Below are positions 9,547-21,172 of a stretch of 64,000 nucleotides of DNA, piece by piece. This stretch comes from Cryptomeria japonica (taxonomy: Eukaryota; Streptophyta; Pinopsida; Cupressales; Cupressaceae). The notes beneath the pieces are model-generated. The model made no database searches. It was not told where the DNA came from and worked only from the letters and a program-made list of their open reading frames with translations. How positions within the stretch are numbered: position 1 is the stretch's first letter; each line of letters begins with the position of its first letter. Location: NCBI RefSeq assembly GCF_030272615.1, contig NC_081409.1, forward strand, positions 18,230,260-18,294,259, given 5' to 3'. Position numbers and translations under genes: made by a program.

Positions 9547-10753
9547 TGTGTTGACTTGAATTTCATCCTCAAAATGCTACTTGCAACAAGTTAGTTTCAC
9601 AAAATACAAATGGAAATGCTACAGGAAATCCAAACTCAACCAATGAAACTACATGAAATACATATGAAATTAAAAATACTAATATTACCTTCATGGTTTA
9701 TGTCTCATTGTGTCCTAACTCCATTGTTCCTGGTTGCAGATGGTGTGCTCTTAGACAATGCACTGATAGCTTCCAAGATGGCATATGAAGAATGGATTGA
9801 TAACTGCGTTAACTGATACTATGATATGCAATGCTACATGATTATGTTAAAATGATTATACTAAAATGATTATGCTATTTTGCTTCAAGATTAAAACTCA
9901 CGGATGCATAAGTTTTACAAATGATTTGCTTGAAAATGCACTTGAAGTCTCTTCAAGTCTAACTCTCTCTCAACTGAAGCTCTTGATTTTATAGACCTTG
10001 AGAGGATGAGATGATGTGGCTTAGATCAACGGTCATGATCAGATCTGCAGATTTGAATGGTTGTGAGAAAAGGTGAAGGTTGAGAGAAAGGAGGAAGGAG
10101 AAGACAAGTGTCACTCATCTCACCTTGACTAGGTTGCTGACTGAGAGAATCTAGGGATGGTTGGAGAAGATTTAGGCATGATAGGACAAGTGGACTCAAG
10201 TCCTTCCTAAGATGTAGGGGTGTTGGACATAATATAGGAGATGGTTATGAAATATGTGTGCGTACACAATATTCATTAAATTTGGTGGTTGAAGATAAAT
10301 GATGAATTAATATTTAAGAAATATTAATTTCCTTAGCCACATGTTTGATGAGTTGGCAAAGGGAAGATGGAGTGGAGATGGAGAGTGAGTTGGAAAAGAA
10401 ATTAAATAATTTAGGAAATTATTTAATATTTGAGACTATAGGATAGGAGAATAACTATTAAATATTGGATATTTAATTGATTGGAGGAAGATAATTAAAT
10501 ATTAGATATTTAATTAACTTGATTAAAAAGAATAATTAAATATTAGATATTTAATTAATTAGAAGAATATGATAGATGAATTAATTAATAAAATATTAAT
10601 TAATAGAAAGACACGAAAATGAATTAAATAAATTAATCTTTTCAAATTAACTATTTAATAGAAGAAGAATTATTAAATAAATATAAAATATTTATTTAAT
10701 TGCTCATAGCCATTTTTATGTGTATACAATTGGTTCTAGTTGAGTTGCCCTAC
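9547..10753 (-). mobile_element. 5' LTR of the minus-strand Tat-type Ty3/gypsy element
   Basis: On the minus strand the block starts TGTAGGGCAACTC (10753) and ends AAGTCAACACA (9547), with TG/CA ends and the PBS directly beyond. The centre (10280-10700) is made of AT-rich near-palindromes such as ATTAAATATTAGATATTTAAT. No 3' LTR copy is seen in the window; the 3' end of the element is left of 1387, cut by the family A insertion or beyond the edge. The U3 start is judged from the TGTAG end only and could be off. Confidence 0.6.
10430..10560. repeat. AT-rich palindromic words inside the LTR
   Basis: ATTAAATATTRGATATTTAAT recurs at about 10457, 10495 and 10534, each nearly self-complementary. 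The LTRs of the plus Tat element have a similar AATTAAATTTAATTAA-rich centre (34440-34550 and 59220-59320). Confidence 0.7.
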
Positions 10754-12111
10754 ATCATTTCCCATCTTTCGCTTGTCCTCCATCTAGCTGTCATTGCCCC
10801 ACCATTCCTAATTGTCTGCGTCTGAAAGAGAAGGTTTTGTTACAAGCAATGGAAGGTCTTTAATCCATACAAGCACATACCTCTATGAACATACAATATG
10901 GTCCTCAAATGCACTAAAACAATTAGCATCATATTCTAAAAACAACAAGAATATCAAGCATCTCTAACATATGCACATATTTTTCTAACTTGTTTGTTCA
11001 CTATGCAGGTATAGGTCAAATCTTTGCTACTATTTTGTTTCATCAAATTACAGCATGTGGATTAAAATGTGGCTCCCACAAGGGTTGATCCTGACATGCT
11101 AAGTTTTAAACTAATGAGCTCATTTGAGCTTATTTAAAAGGATAAAGGCATAACTTACAACAACTACAGTAATGTTCACAACCCCATAAGATAGCTACAA
11201 CTTCAAGTAGAAAGAAAAATGTACAAGAACATAGTGATAATGTATCCTACAAAGACAAATTATATTAAGTGCAGTCATAGCACAACAACATTCATAGTCC
11301 CAATCTCACTATTAGTAGTTATAAGGAAGGGCAAAAATGGATAGTAGAAATGTGCAAATGACTGTCAAAGCAATAAGAGAGTAGTTTGAGTAGCACATGT
11401 GTCAATAGAGTACTTCAAGGCATTCAAAGGATTGCATCAACCTTTGATCTCAATAGGTAATGAAAAGAATAGTGCAATATTTGATCAGAGCAATAAGCAG
11501 TCACGGTGATGAAAAGAATAATCCAAAAGTAGTCTCAAAGGCTAATGAAGCAAGAAATACACATGAAGGTTTCACCATGAATCTCAATCAAAGCGACAAT
11601 ATTCACCGTCAATATCATTCAAGGATAGCCAATGCCCTATGTCACTGCACTAAGATCTGTAGCTTCAAGGGCAGTCCCTTCATAACAGTCATGCTACAAT
11701 GTATGTCTAGAGAAAGAATGTCATAAATAATGGAATGAAGAGTTTTGCTATTAAGATCATTACCAAAAGAAAGATGCAATGTTTGCAAGTATCCTTAATA
11801 GTGGTCGCAACCCATTCACCAGTAGTAAATGAGATCTTATTGTAGCAACAAATTATGCCAAGGTGCAGTCTAGAGGAGACAACTCTCTTATCAAGAAATA
11901 ATGCAATAAATTAGAATAATGACAACAAGCCATACATACACAGAGGTAGATAGTCAAGTATCCAATAACATAAGTTTCTCGAGCCACAAAAGAGAAATAT
12001 TAAAGATCTTTTAGCACCAAAAGTGCACCTACAACCATAGTGCATGATGAGCAATGAACATGGTAGTCATAAGACCAATGTTAAGGTTCACATAGTCATT
12101 AAGAGATAGTA
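10754..12111. other. Intergenic DNA, no gene seen
   Basis: AT-rich sequence without a convincing ORF, tRNA or LTR boundary. An 88-codon frame at 11460-11726 has no recognisable motif and is flanked by stops. Confidence 0.5.
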
Positions 12112-12462
12112 GCAAAGGATTGAAAATGAGAATACCTCTCAAGATGGATCTTCCATTGTTTTTGCTAATAATCCTCTTACTTCTGCTGAAAATGGTCCAA
12201 ATATAACAGTAGTTTCAAAACAACAAGAAAATGGAGCATTGAACTATGAAGAAGAGAATAAAACTAAACCTGACACCTTTTTCCAAGATATGAGTTTTGA
12301 TTTTCATGAGCATTTTATGAATGAGATAGCTGATGTTTAGCTTTATGAAGAGATGTGCACAGACATAATTGGACAAATTTTCTCAAAGTTGGAAGATAAA
12401 GAATCAAAGCTTTTGCAAGTTGAGGGTGATAAGTTTGATCCGCACAGAGAGAAGGAACAATG
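12112..12462 (+). pseudogene. Degraded ORF of unknown function
   Basis: A plus-strand frame of about 115 codons runs with a single internal TAG (near 12340, a possible CAG-to-TAG change). It reads as an acidic, Asn/Ser/Glu-rich protein (for example TFFQDMSFDFHEHF then EEMCTDIIGQIFSKLE). Its even codon-like composition stands out from the surrounding DNA. I recognise no family; it may be a remnant of a retroelement ORF. Upstream the frame ends in two TAG codons. Confidence 0.2.
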
Positions 12463-14860
12463 ATAATATTCACTGTCAATATCTACACAGTGAGTAGTGT
12501 TTCAAAGTAGAGATATGTGAACCTATAGCAATACTCCACAAAGCAATGATATCTAGAGTGTTTTTAGAAATAAAAAGAACTTTGACAATGAATCATGCAA
12601 ATTGTTACACTCGTCAAGATCATAGTCGCATAGATACTGTCAAAATGAGAGACGAACTAAAGATCCAAAATGATGTATTGAAGGTCGAGAAAGCACAGTG
12701 ACTTTTCAAAGGTCACACTTTCATGCTTTTGTAACAACATTCATGCTTGAAGGACAAAGTATCATATGATTTTTATTTATTACAAAGACCTCATAGTAGT
12801 ATTTAGTCACAATTGAGAGATTTCAAGGTCTCAATGCAATCATAGTTCATTTGGAAGACAAAGTGAGGATCAATGGTAGCCCCAAGGTTGAAAGATTGCA
12901 CCCAGAGGTCATAGTAAAGACAAATGCAGTGATAGAGGATGTGAAAAGAATGGATCAGCTTGAGCAAGGCTACGAAGACAGTCCAGTATTTGGGCAATGA
13001 ATAAATGAAGGGAACAATGAATGGATGTTTCATGAAAAAATCACAGGACACTAATAAAGACAAGATCCGTAAGGGAATGAGGCTCTTAGGTATCATGATC
13101 AAAACCCTAAAGAAATCATCATTATATCTGTGCAGTCAAAATTTTAAAGAATGATGGCCATATGATAATGTACAAATAAAAGGATGCAATGAAGTTTGAA
13201 GACCACGAATCATGGTGAGAAAATGTTCATTCAAAATAGAGACATAAGCTTACCATCAGCTTCAGTGTGCACTGGATCTGCAAACAGTACTTCCAAAAAC
13301 TTCTATTTGAGCCTTCATAGAAGCAAAAGCCTCATGGCATGGTGCAGAGCATCAAATAAAAACCAGCTATCATACCTATAAGTGGCACAACTTCTGTCAA
13401 ATATGACAAAACAACTCAAGACAACTTGTTTCCAGGCAACAATTTCACATTAACCAACACATTACTTGGATTCATACTCAAGGTTATTAATCTACTTCCT
13501 CAACAAGATACACAAAACACACGTTATACCCTCATGATTGTCATGACTAAGACATACATTTCTTCTTTGGGTCTTGACAATATATATTAAACCAAACACA
13601 AAAATCCTTCAACTTATGACCACAATACACAAGCCCATTACACATGCTTGATGGGACTAAACTCTTTGTGACAACAACAAAAAAACTACTAACCACATTC
13701 CTTCACAATACAACCTTTCACCATTCATGGTGTCATTCACATTTGGATGGCAATCACAAAGTTTATTCACTGTAGTAGTAACAAGACTTCTTGTCATGAC
13801 AACTTGTATGGAAATAGTCAGCAACAGTCTTGTTTAGGCTTCTTATTTGCTCCAAAAACCATACCACCATAGTGTGATGGTTTAAAAATAACCCATACTA
13901 TCTCCAAGTGCCTTCCATATCTATACATAACCTTCATTCATGAGTATACATGCAAAGAACTGAAAGTACATTGTCCAATACCAGGGAACAATAAACTACA
14001 GTCATGTGCAATCATTAATAACATTTTAAATATTGATTACAAAGCCAATCTCTCTATTTATATTATATATTTAATAGTTATAGAACTTTTGCCCAAGTTA
14101 TAGCTCGATCCAACAGTTTAATCAAAAGATATGTCATTTTTTTCTAAAACTGGTTACCCTGGGTCAGGGGTTTGGCAGTTACAAACGGTTTTGACAAAAA
14201 TCAATGTAGCTTACTCAAATATTTATGAAAATAAATTCCACTTGAACCAAATGAACTAAGAGACTCAGTTATAACTTAACTCATTGTTAATACAATGTTC
14301 CTAGGTTGTACTAGACCGTACAGGCCTGGGAACAGCAAGGAATGCTTCTAAAACCACAAAATTAGAATTGAAAATAACTCAAATATGAAATGAAAATGAT
14401 TTCTATTGCTCTCCTCTCCCTTTGGTTTGAGTTAAAAGGAATTATATATATTCTTTCAATCCTAAAACTGATTAAGACCTCCTAACTACCTTATACAACC
14501 AGCTATGATTGTTGGTGTTCCCTTGATTATGCATATTTGAAAAGTTGTTAAGATAACTTTTTGACAACTTAGCAATATTTTGTGATTTTCCATTAAATGA
14601 CTCAAACCATATGCCAAATAAATTGAAATGACCTTAATAGGCCTTACAACCACGATATAGACCATTTCCTTTCTTGACCTTATACCATAATTAACCCATA
14701 TGACAACTTTTACACCAAGGTTACAAATTACATGAAATCAAGTTAAACACATTAAAATGGAGTCTTCAACACCTTGATGGACCTTCTACATGCTTAATCA
14801 CCTTCAACACTTGATTTAGCCTCCTCTTGAAACCTCTGAACAAGGTGCTCCTACACCATG
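12463..14860. other. Intergenic repeat-like DNA, no gene seen
   Basis: No supported coding region. The 99-codon minus frame at 12803-13102 has no recognisable domain. The sequence is AT-rich and may be old mobile-element debris. Confidence 0.45.
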
Positions 14861-15899
14861 GAGGCACCTGTGTGCAATGACAAAGCAAAGAGCAAGTATT
14901 CAAATGTCAAGTTTTGCTTTTGTCTTAGGGTTTCTTACCCTAATTTATGCCAATAAACATAAGGTATTTTTTACCTTTGTTTTTAAAAATTTTGATGTCA
15001 CTAATGATCCCCGTGGGCTAAGACTTCTATGTCTTATGCTTTGTGTTTTACATACCACATGGAGTCTTATATTTTTGCTTTGACCCTTGAATGGTTGAAT
15101 CACTTGTATTTTTGCATTTGTTTGAAATGTAAAGCACTTTGACAAGTGATGTTTTATAAATCACTAAGTCAAAGTTGTTATTTTAAATGCAGAAGATAGA
15201 TTGAATGCTTTGCAAATGCATTTATGTATTTGGTTGAGCATTGATGTTTTTTCCAAACATCTAGGGAAGGCTATTTGTATTTTGGAAACACTTGGACGAG
15301 ATATAGGAGTTTTTGGGGCTTTTAAAAGCATTGGAGAGCATCTTGGAGTTTGTTTTACATGCCTTCATGATGGACTAAGTCAAGTTTGACTTTTTCACCT
15401 ATTTGGAGCACATTTGGAGAAGATTCAGGTGCTAGATTTTGAGCTTGATTCATGCATCCGACCCAAATAAGTTGGTGCTTCCTTATTTTGGTTCAACTAC
15501 TTGGAGTTGATGCATATAGTCACTTTGATGACTCATTTGTAACTCAGTTCAGATTATGCAAAATTTTGGCACTTAGTGATTTCATAGTCCTTATTGTAGG
15601 TTATGCATATTTTGTAGCTCTTTTGGACTTAGTATTTACCTCAGATATCAATAAAAGTTAAGTGATTTACCTTCTCATTCCTTTGTTTTTTTCTGTGTTA
15701 CTGATTGATATTTCTACTTGTGAAAATCTTTATTTCCTAGTGGTTATGTCTCATTTTAAGCACCTTTTGCAGAGTTATATGTATGTTGCAGGTTACAAGT
15801 TGTGTCTAATTTACAAAATTGTTTCCAGTTGTGAAAGTTTTTTTATTTTCTTTCTTTCTAAGAGTTATGTAAGCATGAAATTCTTGTGAAATATTTATG

Positions 15900-16419
15900 T
15901 AAAGAACATATAGGTATGAGTTGTGTATGTTAGGATTTTCCTATTGGTTATTGTGTGTATGCAAACTTGGTTTCAAGTCTTAATTTATGTTTGGTGTATC
16001 ACTTTTTAAGGCATTGGGATATTTTTATTTTCATGTATTCCTTACTCTTTCCCTCAGAAAATTTTTAGCTTCTAGTAAGATAGGTGAAGTACCAACTAGG
16101 AGACAGCCTTATCTAGAGATTCACACCAACTTTTTAGGTAACCCATGACCTAGGAGTGTTTCCATGTTTCTCTAAAGTACCAAGTTCTGCAACTTGGTGA
16201 GGGTGCAACTTTAAAAGATAACGATTCTCACTGTGGTTTTTCCCTACTTAGGGTTTTTTACATAAATTTGATGTTCTCTTATGTATTGTGTTTTATGTTT
16301 TCATGTTTTATTATTGTAGAGATAATGTAATTGTGGTTTGAGGTTTAAGAGCTTAAAGATAAATTGGTTTAAGGTTCAAACTGATTCACCCCCCTCTCAA
16401 TCTTATGGTGTGTTCAACA
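15900..16419 (+). mobile_element. 3' part of an LTR (solo or truncated)
   Basis: The segment has the hallmarks of the LTR 3' ends seen elsewhere in this window: a CACTGTGGTTTTTCCC stretch at about 16228, a GATTCACCCCCCTCTCA tract and a TTCAACA terminus at 16419. No PBS follows (the next bases are AATTATGAAC), so it is a solo LTR or has lost its interior. The 5' limit is not resolved and may lie as far left as 14860. Confidence 0.45.
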
Positions 16420-19289
16420 AATTATGAACTTGAAAAAATGTCACCCAAAAATGTTATTATAGGAGCAAAAATGAAGCCTTGGAAGTTCTCAAAATGTAGC
16501 AACACATGAGATTTTACAATCTCTAGACAAACTAGACACCAAAATGAAAAAAATGATTGACCGCTATGAAGAGAACAAAATTCTACTCTAAATAATTTAA
16601 AAAATTGCTTGCAAAACAAAGGTTAGATTAATGAGTTATGGTATTTTGAATTCAAACTGCAAAATCAAAACTATCATTGGTGAGGGGACAAAAAATTTAA
16701 AGCACTTGTTTATTCTAGCAAGGAATAGTCTCCTATTGGAGACAAAAACATAATATATTGCCCTAGTGATAAAATGTTCTTTGCCTGCACAATAGATGGA
16801 ATATACCTTATATAGGTACAAAAATATTTTCATGGGGATGTAACATGTCTGTTAACGTGGGTGTTACGAGAGTTTGTGAGGTGGCACTGATATAGATGAA
16901 TGACATGGAACCATGTTTCACACAATAACACATTGGTATTCACCTATGTACTTGCTACAAAAGCCTACATAAGTAGTACATAATTAAATAATAATAATTT
17001 AAAAATAAAAAATATTAAAAAATTCAATGACCCGTACCATCCTTTTTTTTGTTGATGTGCAATTATGATGACCATAAGATCATACAAACAAGGTTGAGGA
17101 GGGGGGAATCATTTCATGGTTCAAGGAAAGTTATCAAATACATGATGACAATGTTTTTTTAATTGAAAATACTCTGAAATAACAACTACTTTGTGGATCT
17201 TGCAACCACCTCTAGCTTTAAACCCTCATAGATCTAGCCTCAAATTTCTAATTTGGATGGAACAAAAAGAAAAACTAACTTTATCAAACCCTTTAAACTC
17301 AATAGAGGGCTTAGGTTTGCACCAAGAAGCTTCAATTTTGACCTACAATGCAAACCACAAAGAGTAAACCTCCAAATCACATATTTCAATCATTTTTTTC
17401 TGATTCTCCATGTTGTCATTCAATGCAAGAGAAAATCATACTCAAGTTTTCAAGATCCACCGAGATTTGCAACCTAGATATCTTGGATTTGACTTGTACA
17501 AGAAGCAATCCCACGAGCTTTGATATCATGTTATAGTCACTTTAGAACTCAAGCTTCTAGGATCAATTGCAAAACCTTTAATAACCTTCTACAAGAGGGA
17601 AAGGAAAGAACATAAATTTGCAATAATTAATGCAAAATTATATAAGATCAATATGATCAGTGATGTGCATATTTAGTCTATGCTATATTGTAAGGTGGTG
17701 GAATGGGGTTGACTAGTCTAAACATGCAAACTACGAATCATAATAATTCACAACAATATCACATTAAGGTAATGAATCAATAGGCCTAACTTCAAACCTA
17801 TTGAAAGAGTTGGGCACAAATTGATACACTTCTTTTTTGTTGAATTGTTTCAACTATATAAGTTAGAATAATTAAATGCAAGAACTAGGACCGATGATGC
17901 AAAATTGAGAGTAATAAACATAAACTTAAAGTTTCAAAACATATATGTAGACTCCAAATACATATCTAGAAATGAGAGTCAAAGAGGAACCTATGTTTGT
18001 AATTTGAGATAGGAAATGTCAAACTATGGAGCTAGACTACCTAGTCCTAAAGGTGTTAGATGCAGATATTGCAAACAATTTTAGGATCAAAATGTCACTC
18101 AAAATATTCTCCTAAAGTTTTATCAAAAAAGTGTTAGACATCGTTCAACAATTGCCATTATCTAGGGTTTTCAGCTTCTTCAAAATTTGGTTCTATTTGT
18201 CTTAGTTTGTACTTTTTGGATATGCATTCCTTCTCTTCTAGACTTGTCACCTAGATACACAAGAGATGAAAATTGTTGTTGGGTTGATAGGGATTTTTCT
18301 AGGTCAAACCTCAAGTTTGGAATTAACACTTCAATGATGAATGAAAAAGAAAAGAGAGCTTACCTTCACAAGGCACATGTTAGATCTAGAAATAAATGTT
18401 GAATTAAAAATGTTATACCTTCCTTTATGAATTTCCTTTGCCTTGAATTCTTCATAAAAAGGTTGATGATGTCATGTAGAACTCATGTATGTCTTCATAT
18501 AAAATTGATCATGGATGCCATCTTGAATGCTTGAAAATTTGAATACTTGACCTCTCCTTCACTACCTTAATTATGTTTGATTGCCTGCTCACTTGAAATG
18601 CTTGATGTAGAGTGAATTCATTGATGAGATGTTTCAAATGAGGGGATAAGACTTGCTTCTATACTTACCCTTATAAAACATGTTGAAAATTACAAATAAA
18701 TTTGACATCGAAAATCATTTCTTGCTCAACACATTTTAACTATTTAGAGAAATAAAAAATGTGCCCTTTTGGCCTAGACTATGGCACCTAACACCCTAGT
18801 CCAGGAGGACAAGGGCGCTAGGCATCCTAGTCCAATCTATTTGGGCTGAGAAAAGGTCTTGAAGTCAAAGTATAAAGCAAAGATCATAGATTTGGCAATG
18901 GTGTGACTAGAATCAAGCATAATTAAGGCATAAAAGACATAAATGCTAAAGTGAGGACCAAGTGAGTATAAAATTGTATCAAAGATACATGACACTACAA
19001 ATACTATGAAATATAAATATGAAACCTTTTTTATGTAGACAACATTAAAAGATATGACTAACTAGGATGATGACAAGTGTGTTAATCCTATGCCATGCGA
19101 CAACTAGTGATAAGATAGGATGATATCACATGACACCTAAGACCTTCTTCAAAGATTCTAAATCACTAAGTAAATTTAACACGTGAACATATGTGAAAAT
19201 GTCCTAATTAGCAACTAGTTAGATAATGTACCATGTTCACACTACAAAGGGAAAAATGGATAAGAAACACCCCCTTTCACACCAACAAG
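16420..19289. other. Intergenic DNA, no gene seen
   Basis: No supported gene. Around 18775-18830 there is a CCTAGTCC / GGGCGCTAGG motif resembling the GC-rich hairpin words in the LTRs at 61210 and 63781. This suggests an old relative of that family. The remaining short ORFs have no motif. Confidence 0.45.
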
Positions 19290-19691
19290 TTATATCCTCA
19301 CTAAGTAGTTAAATATGGCTAAAACTTGTATCGAAATTGCATGGACTAGTTTATGTTAGACCACCTTTATAATTTCTCGCTATGGAGTGTATGTGTGTTG
19401 AGTAAATCATTTAGGCTATCCTTTAAGAATGTTTACATTGTGTTGGGTAGCTTAATTATTTTGATAAAATAATGAAGTGGGTATTTGGATGTTTTGGATA
19501 TGTTTGGAATCGATCACATCATCATTAACTATATATTTATCCTTGTTCCAAGAACGATATTTTTCGCTATGTTTATTGTTTCAGTTAGTTGCTTCTAGAT
19601 TCAATTTGTTGCTAGGTTTATTGTTGTCTTTGCTTTCCTTATAGATCTTGACTATTCCTTTAGCGATGAGTGCTTTTTCTATAGAGATTAT
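19290..19691 (-). pseudogene. Ty3/gypsy gag fragment, distal part, left of the copia insertion
   Basis: The minus strand reads ALIAKGIVKIYKESKDNNKP at the copia junction and then a Lys/Asn-rich region with several stops, typical of the end of a Ty3/gypsy Gag. The proximal part lies at 25769-26300, so the copia element at 19692-25768 split this pseudogene. About 80 bp of gag (19608-19685) is present again on the other side at 25771-25850. Confidence 0.6.
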
Positions 19692-20055
19692 TGTTAGAGT
19701 AATCGGGTCTTTACTTGATTAATTAAACGATATTTGTTTAATTAATTAAGTTCCCCTTTATCTCTTTTACACTTAAGCTAACATTAGGTGCATAATAATT
19801 CATTATTTTATTAATTATTATGTGCAAGCCTAGGGTTTTCCCTTTTAGGTTTTTTTGACCTATTAGAAGTTGAATTCTTTTCTTTTGTATCATTATTCTA
19901 TTACACATTTTTGTGAATACAAAGCTCTCATATTCTTGAGCATTTCCTGTGTTTATGTTTTTCTCTGTTGCTTCCTTGCTTCTCCTTGTAACAGGTTTAT
20001 TTAGCTTGCAGAGCTCATTTGGGCTCCTGTAGTGTTGTATTTATCAACTCTCACA
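19692..20055 (+). repeat. Copia 5' LTR
   Basis: 364 bp, beginning TGTTAGAGTAATCGGG and ending CAACTCTCACA. It is followed at once by the PBS. It carries a repeated TTAATTAA-rich segment near its start. Confidence 0.92.
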
Positions 20056-20067
20056 TGGTATCAGAGC
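20056..20067 (+). other. Primer-binding site, initiator-Met tRNA type
   Basis: TGGTATCAGAGC lies directly adjacent to the LTR end with no spacer, the common copia arrangement. Confidence 0.92.
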
Positions 20068-21172
20068 TTCAGATCTGCAGCTACCTGTTCTTGTTTTGAG
20101 TTTTTTTTGCATTGGTAGCAGATCTGGGGTTTCAAAAGTTTTTTTTGTGCACCTGGGGATAGACCTTTATTTATGAGCACTTTGGGACTAAACGAACCTC
20201 ACCATCATGCTCAGAAGGCCCAAAAACCCCTATGGTCATATAAAGCTTGATCACTTTCGACACCTGAGCCTTTGGGTTTTTTTTTTGTTCTATACCAGGC
20301 CATACAACCTTGGCACGTAGTTCAAGAATTTTTTTTTTTTAAATCAATATTTTGCCTTTTTACGGCATGCAGGCTGAAATTTGTTTTTTTGTTTAAAAAA
20401 ACATCATTTTAATAGTTTTGTAATTTGTTTTAAAAAAATTGGGGTTTCAACCCACAGTACGCAGGGTACCATGGGCCCTGCAACAGGCTCGTACTTGCGC
20501 CGCTGGCCCTGACAGGACGGGCATCTGCCCAGCTCCACCTGGCCACCCACCGGCCGCTTCCTGCCCACCACCAGAGCGTCATCCCCAGGCCACCTCCAGC
20601 CAGCCTTGCCACCAAACAACCTTTGTGTGCCCTCTCTCTTGCCTTTGTAGGGGGGGTTGTTTTTTTCTTCCTATCTTGAGCATACAGAGTCATTTTTTCG
20701 AAAATGAATAGGCGTCGAAAATCTGGTTCCGAATCGGACCTCATGATATTGGATTTTTTTTTCAATTTTGTTGTTTGACTATACTTTTTTCTAGTCAAAG
20801 TGGGTTCACATTTCTGCACTTCTGGGGCTGTAGAATGTGCACACGGACTCCGTTTTTCAAAAATGAATAGGCGCTGGAAATCTCTCAGCATGCTCTATTC
20901 AGATATGTGATCTTGTTTCTCAGATATTTCATTCGATACATGAGATTCTAGTTTGAAGTTTTTTTGCTTATGCACTGCTTCATTCTCACCAGTATGTACT
21001 AGGGTTTGAGTTTATCTCTTATGGGGAGTGTTTTTTTCTTGCTTTCTGTCATTTATATCAGAAATATAGAACACCAAAACTCTCAAAATAAACAAACCCT
21101 TCTGCATTTTTTGTCTATTCTAAAAGATCACATAATAATAAAAAACACAAGTAGGTACAGGTGCAAAGTTTC
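20068..21172 (+). other. Copia leader with an unusual GC-rich island
   Basis: This 1.1-kb leader lies between the PBS and the gag ATG. Most of it is T-rich, but 20450-20640 is strongly GC-rich, with many CCACC/GGCC words, unlike the rest of the element. Near-identical segments AAAATGAATAGGCG at about 20700 and 20860 flank the region just after it. Long antisense frames here (for example 20430-20891) reflect base composition and are not called as genes. Confidence 0.6.

Noticed and set aside
20430-20891. 153-codon minus-strand ORF and overlapping ORFs on the plus strand
   Set aside because: They come from the GC-rich leader island of the copia element, overlap on several frames and show no domain.
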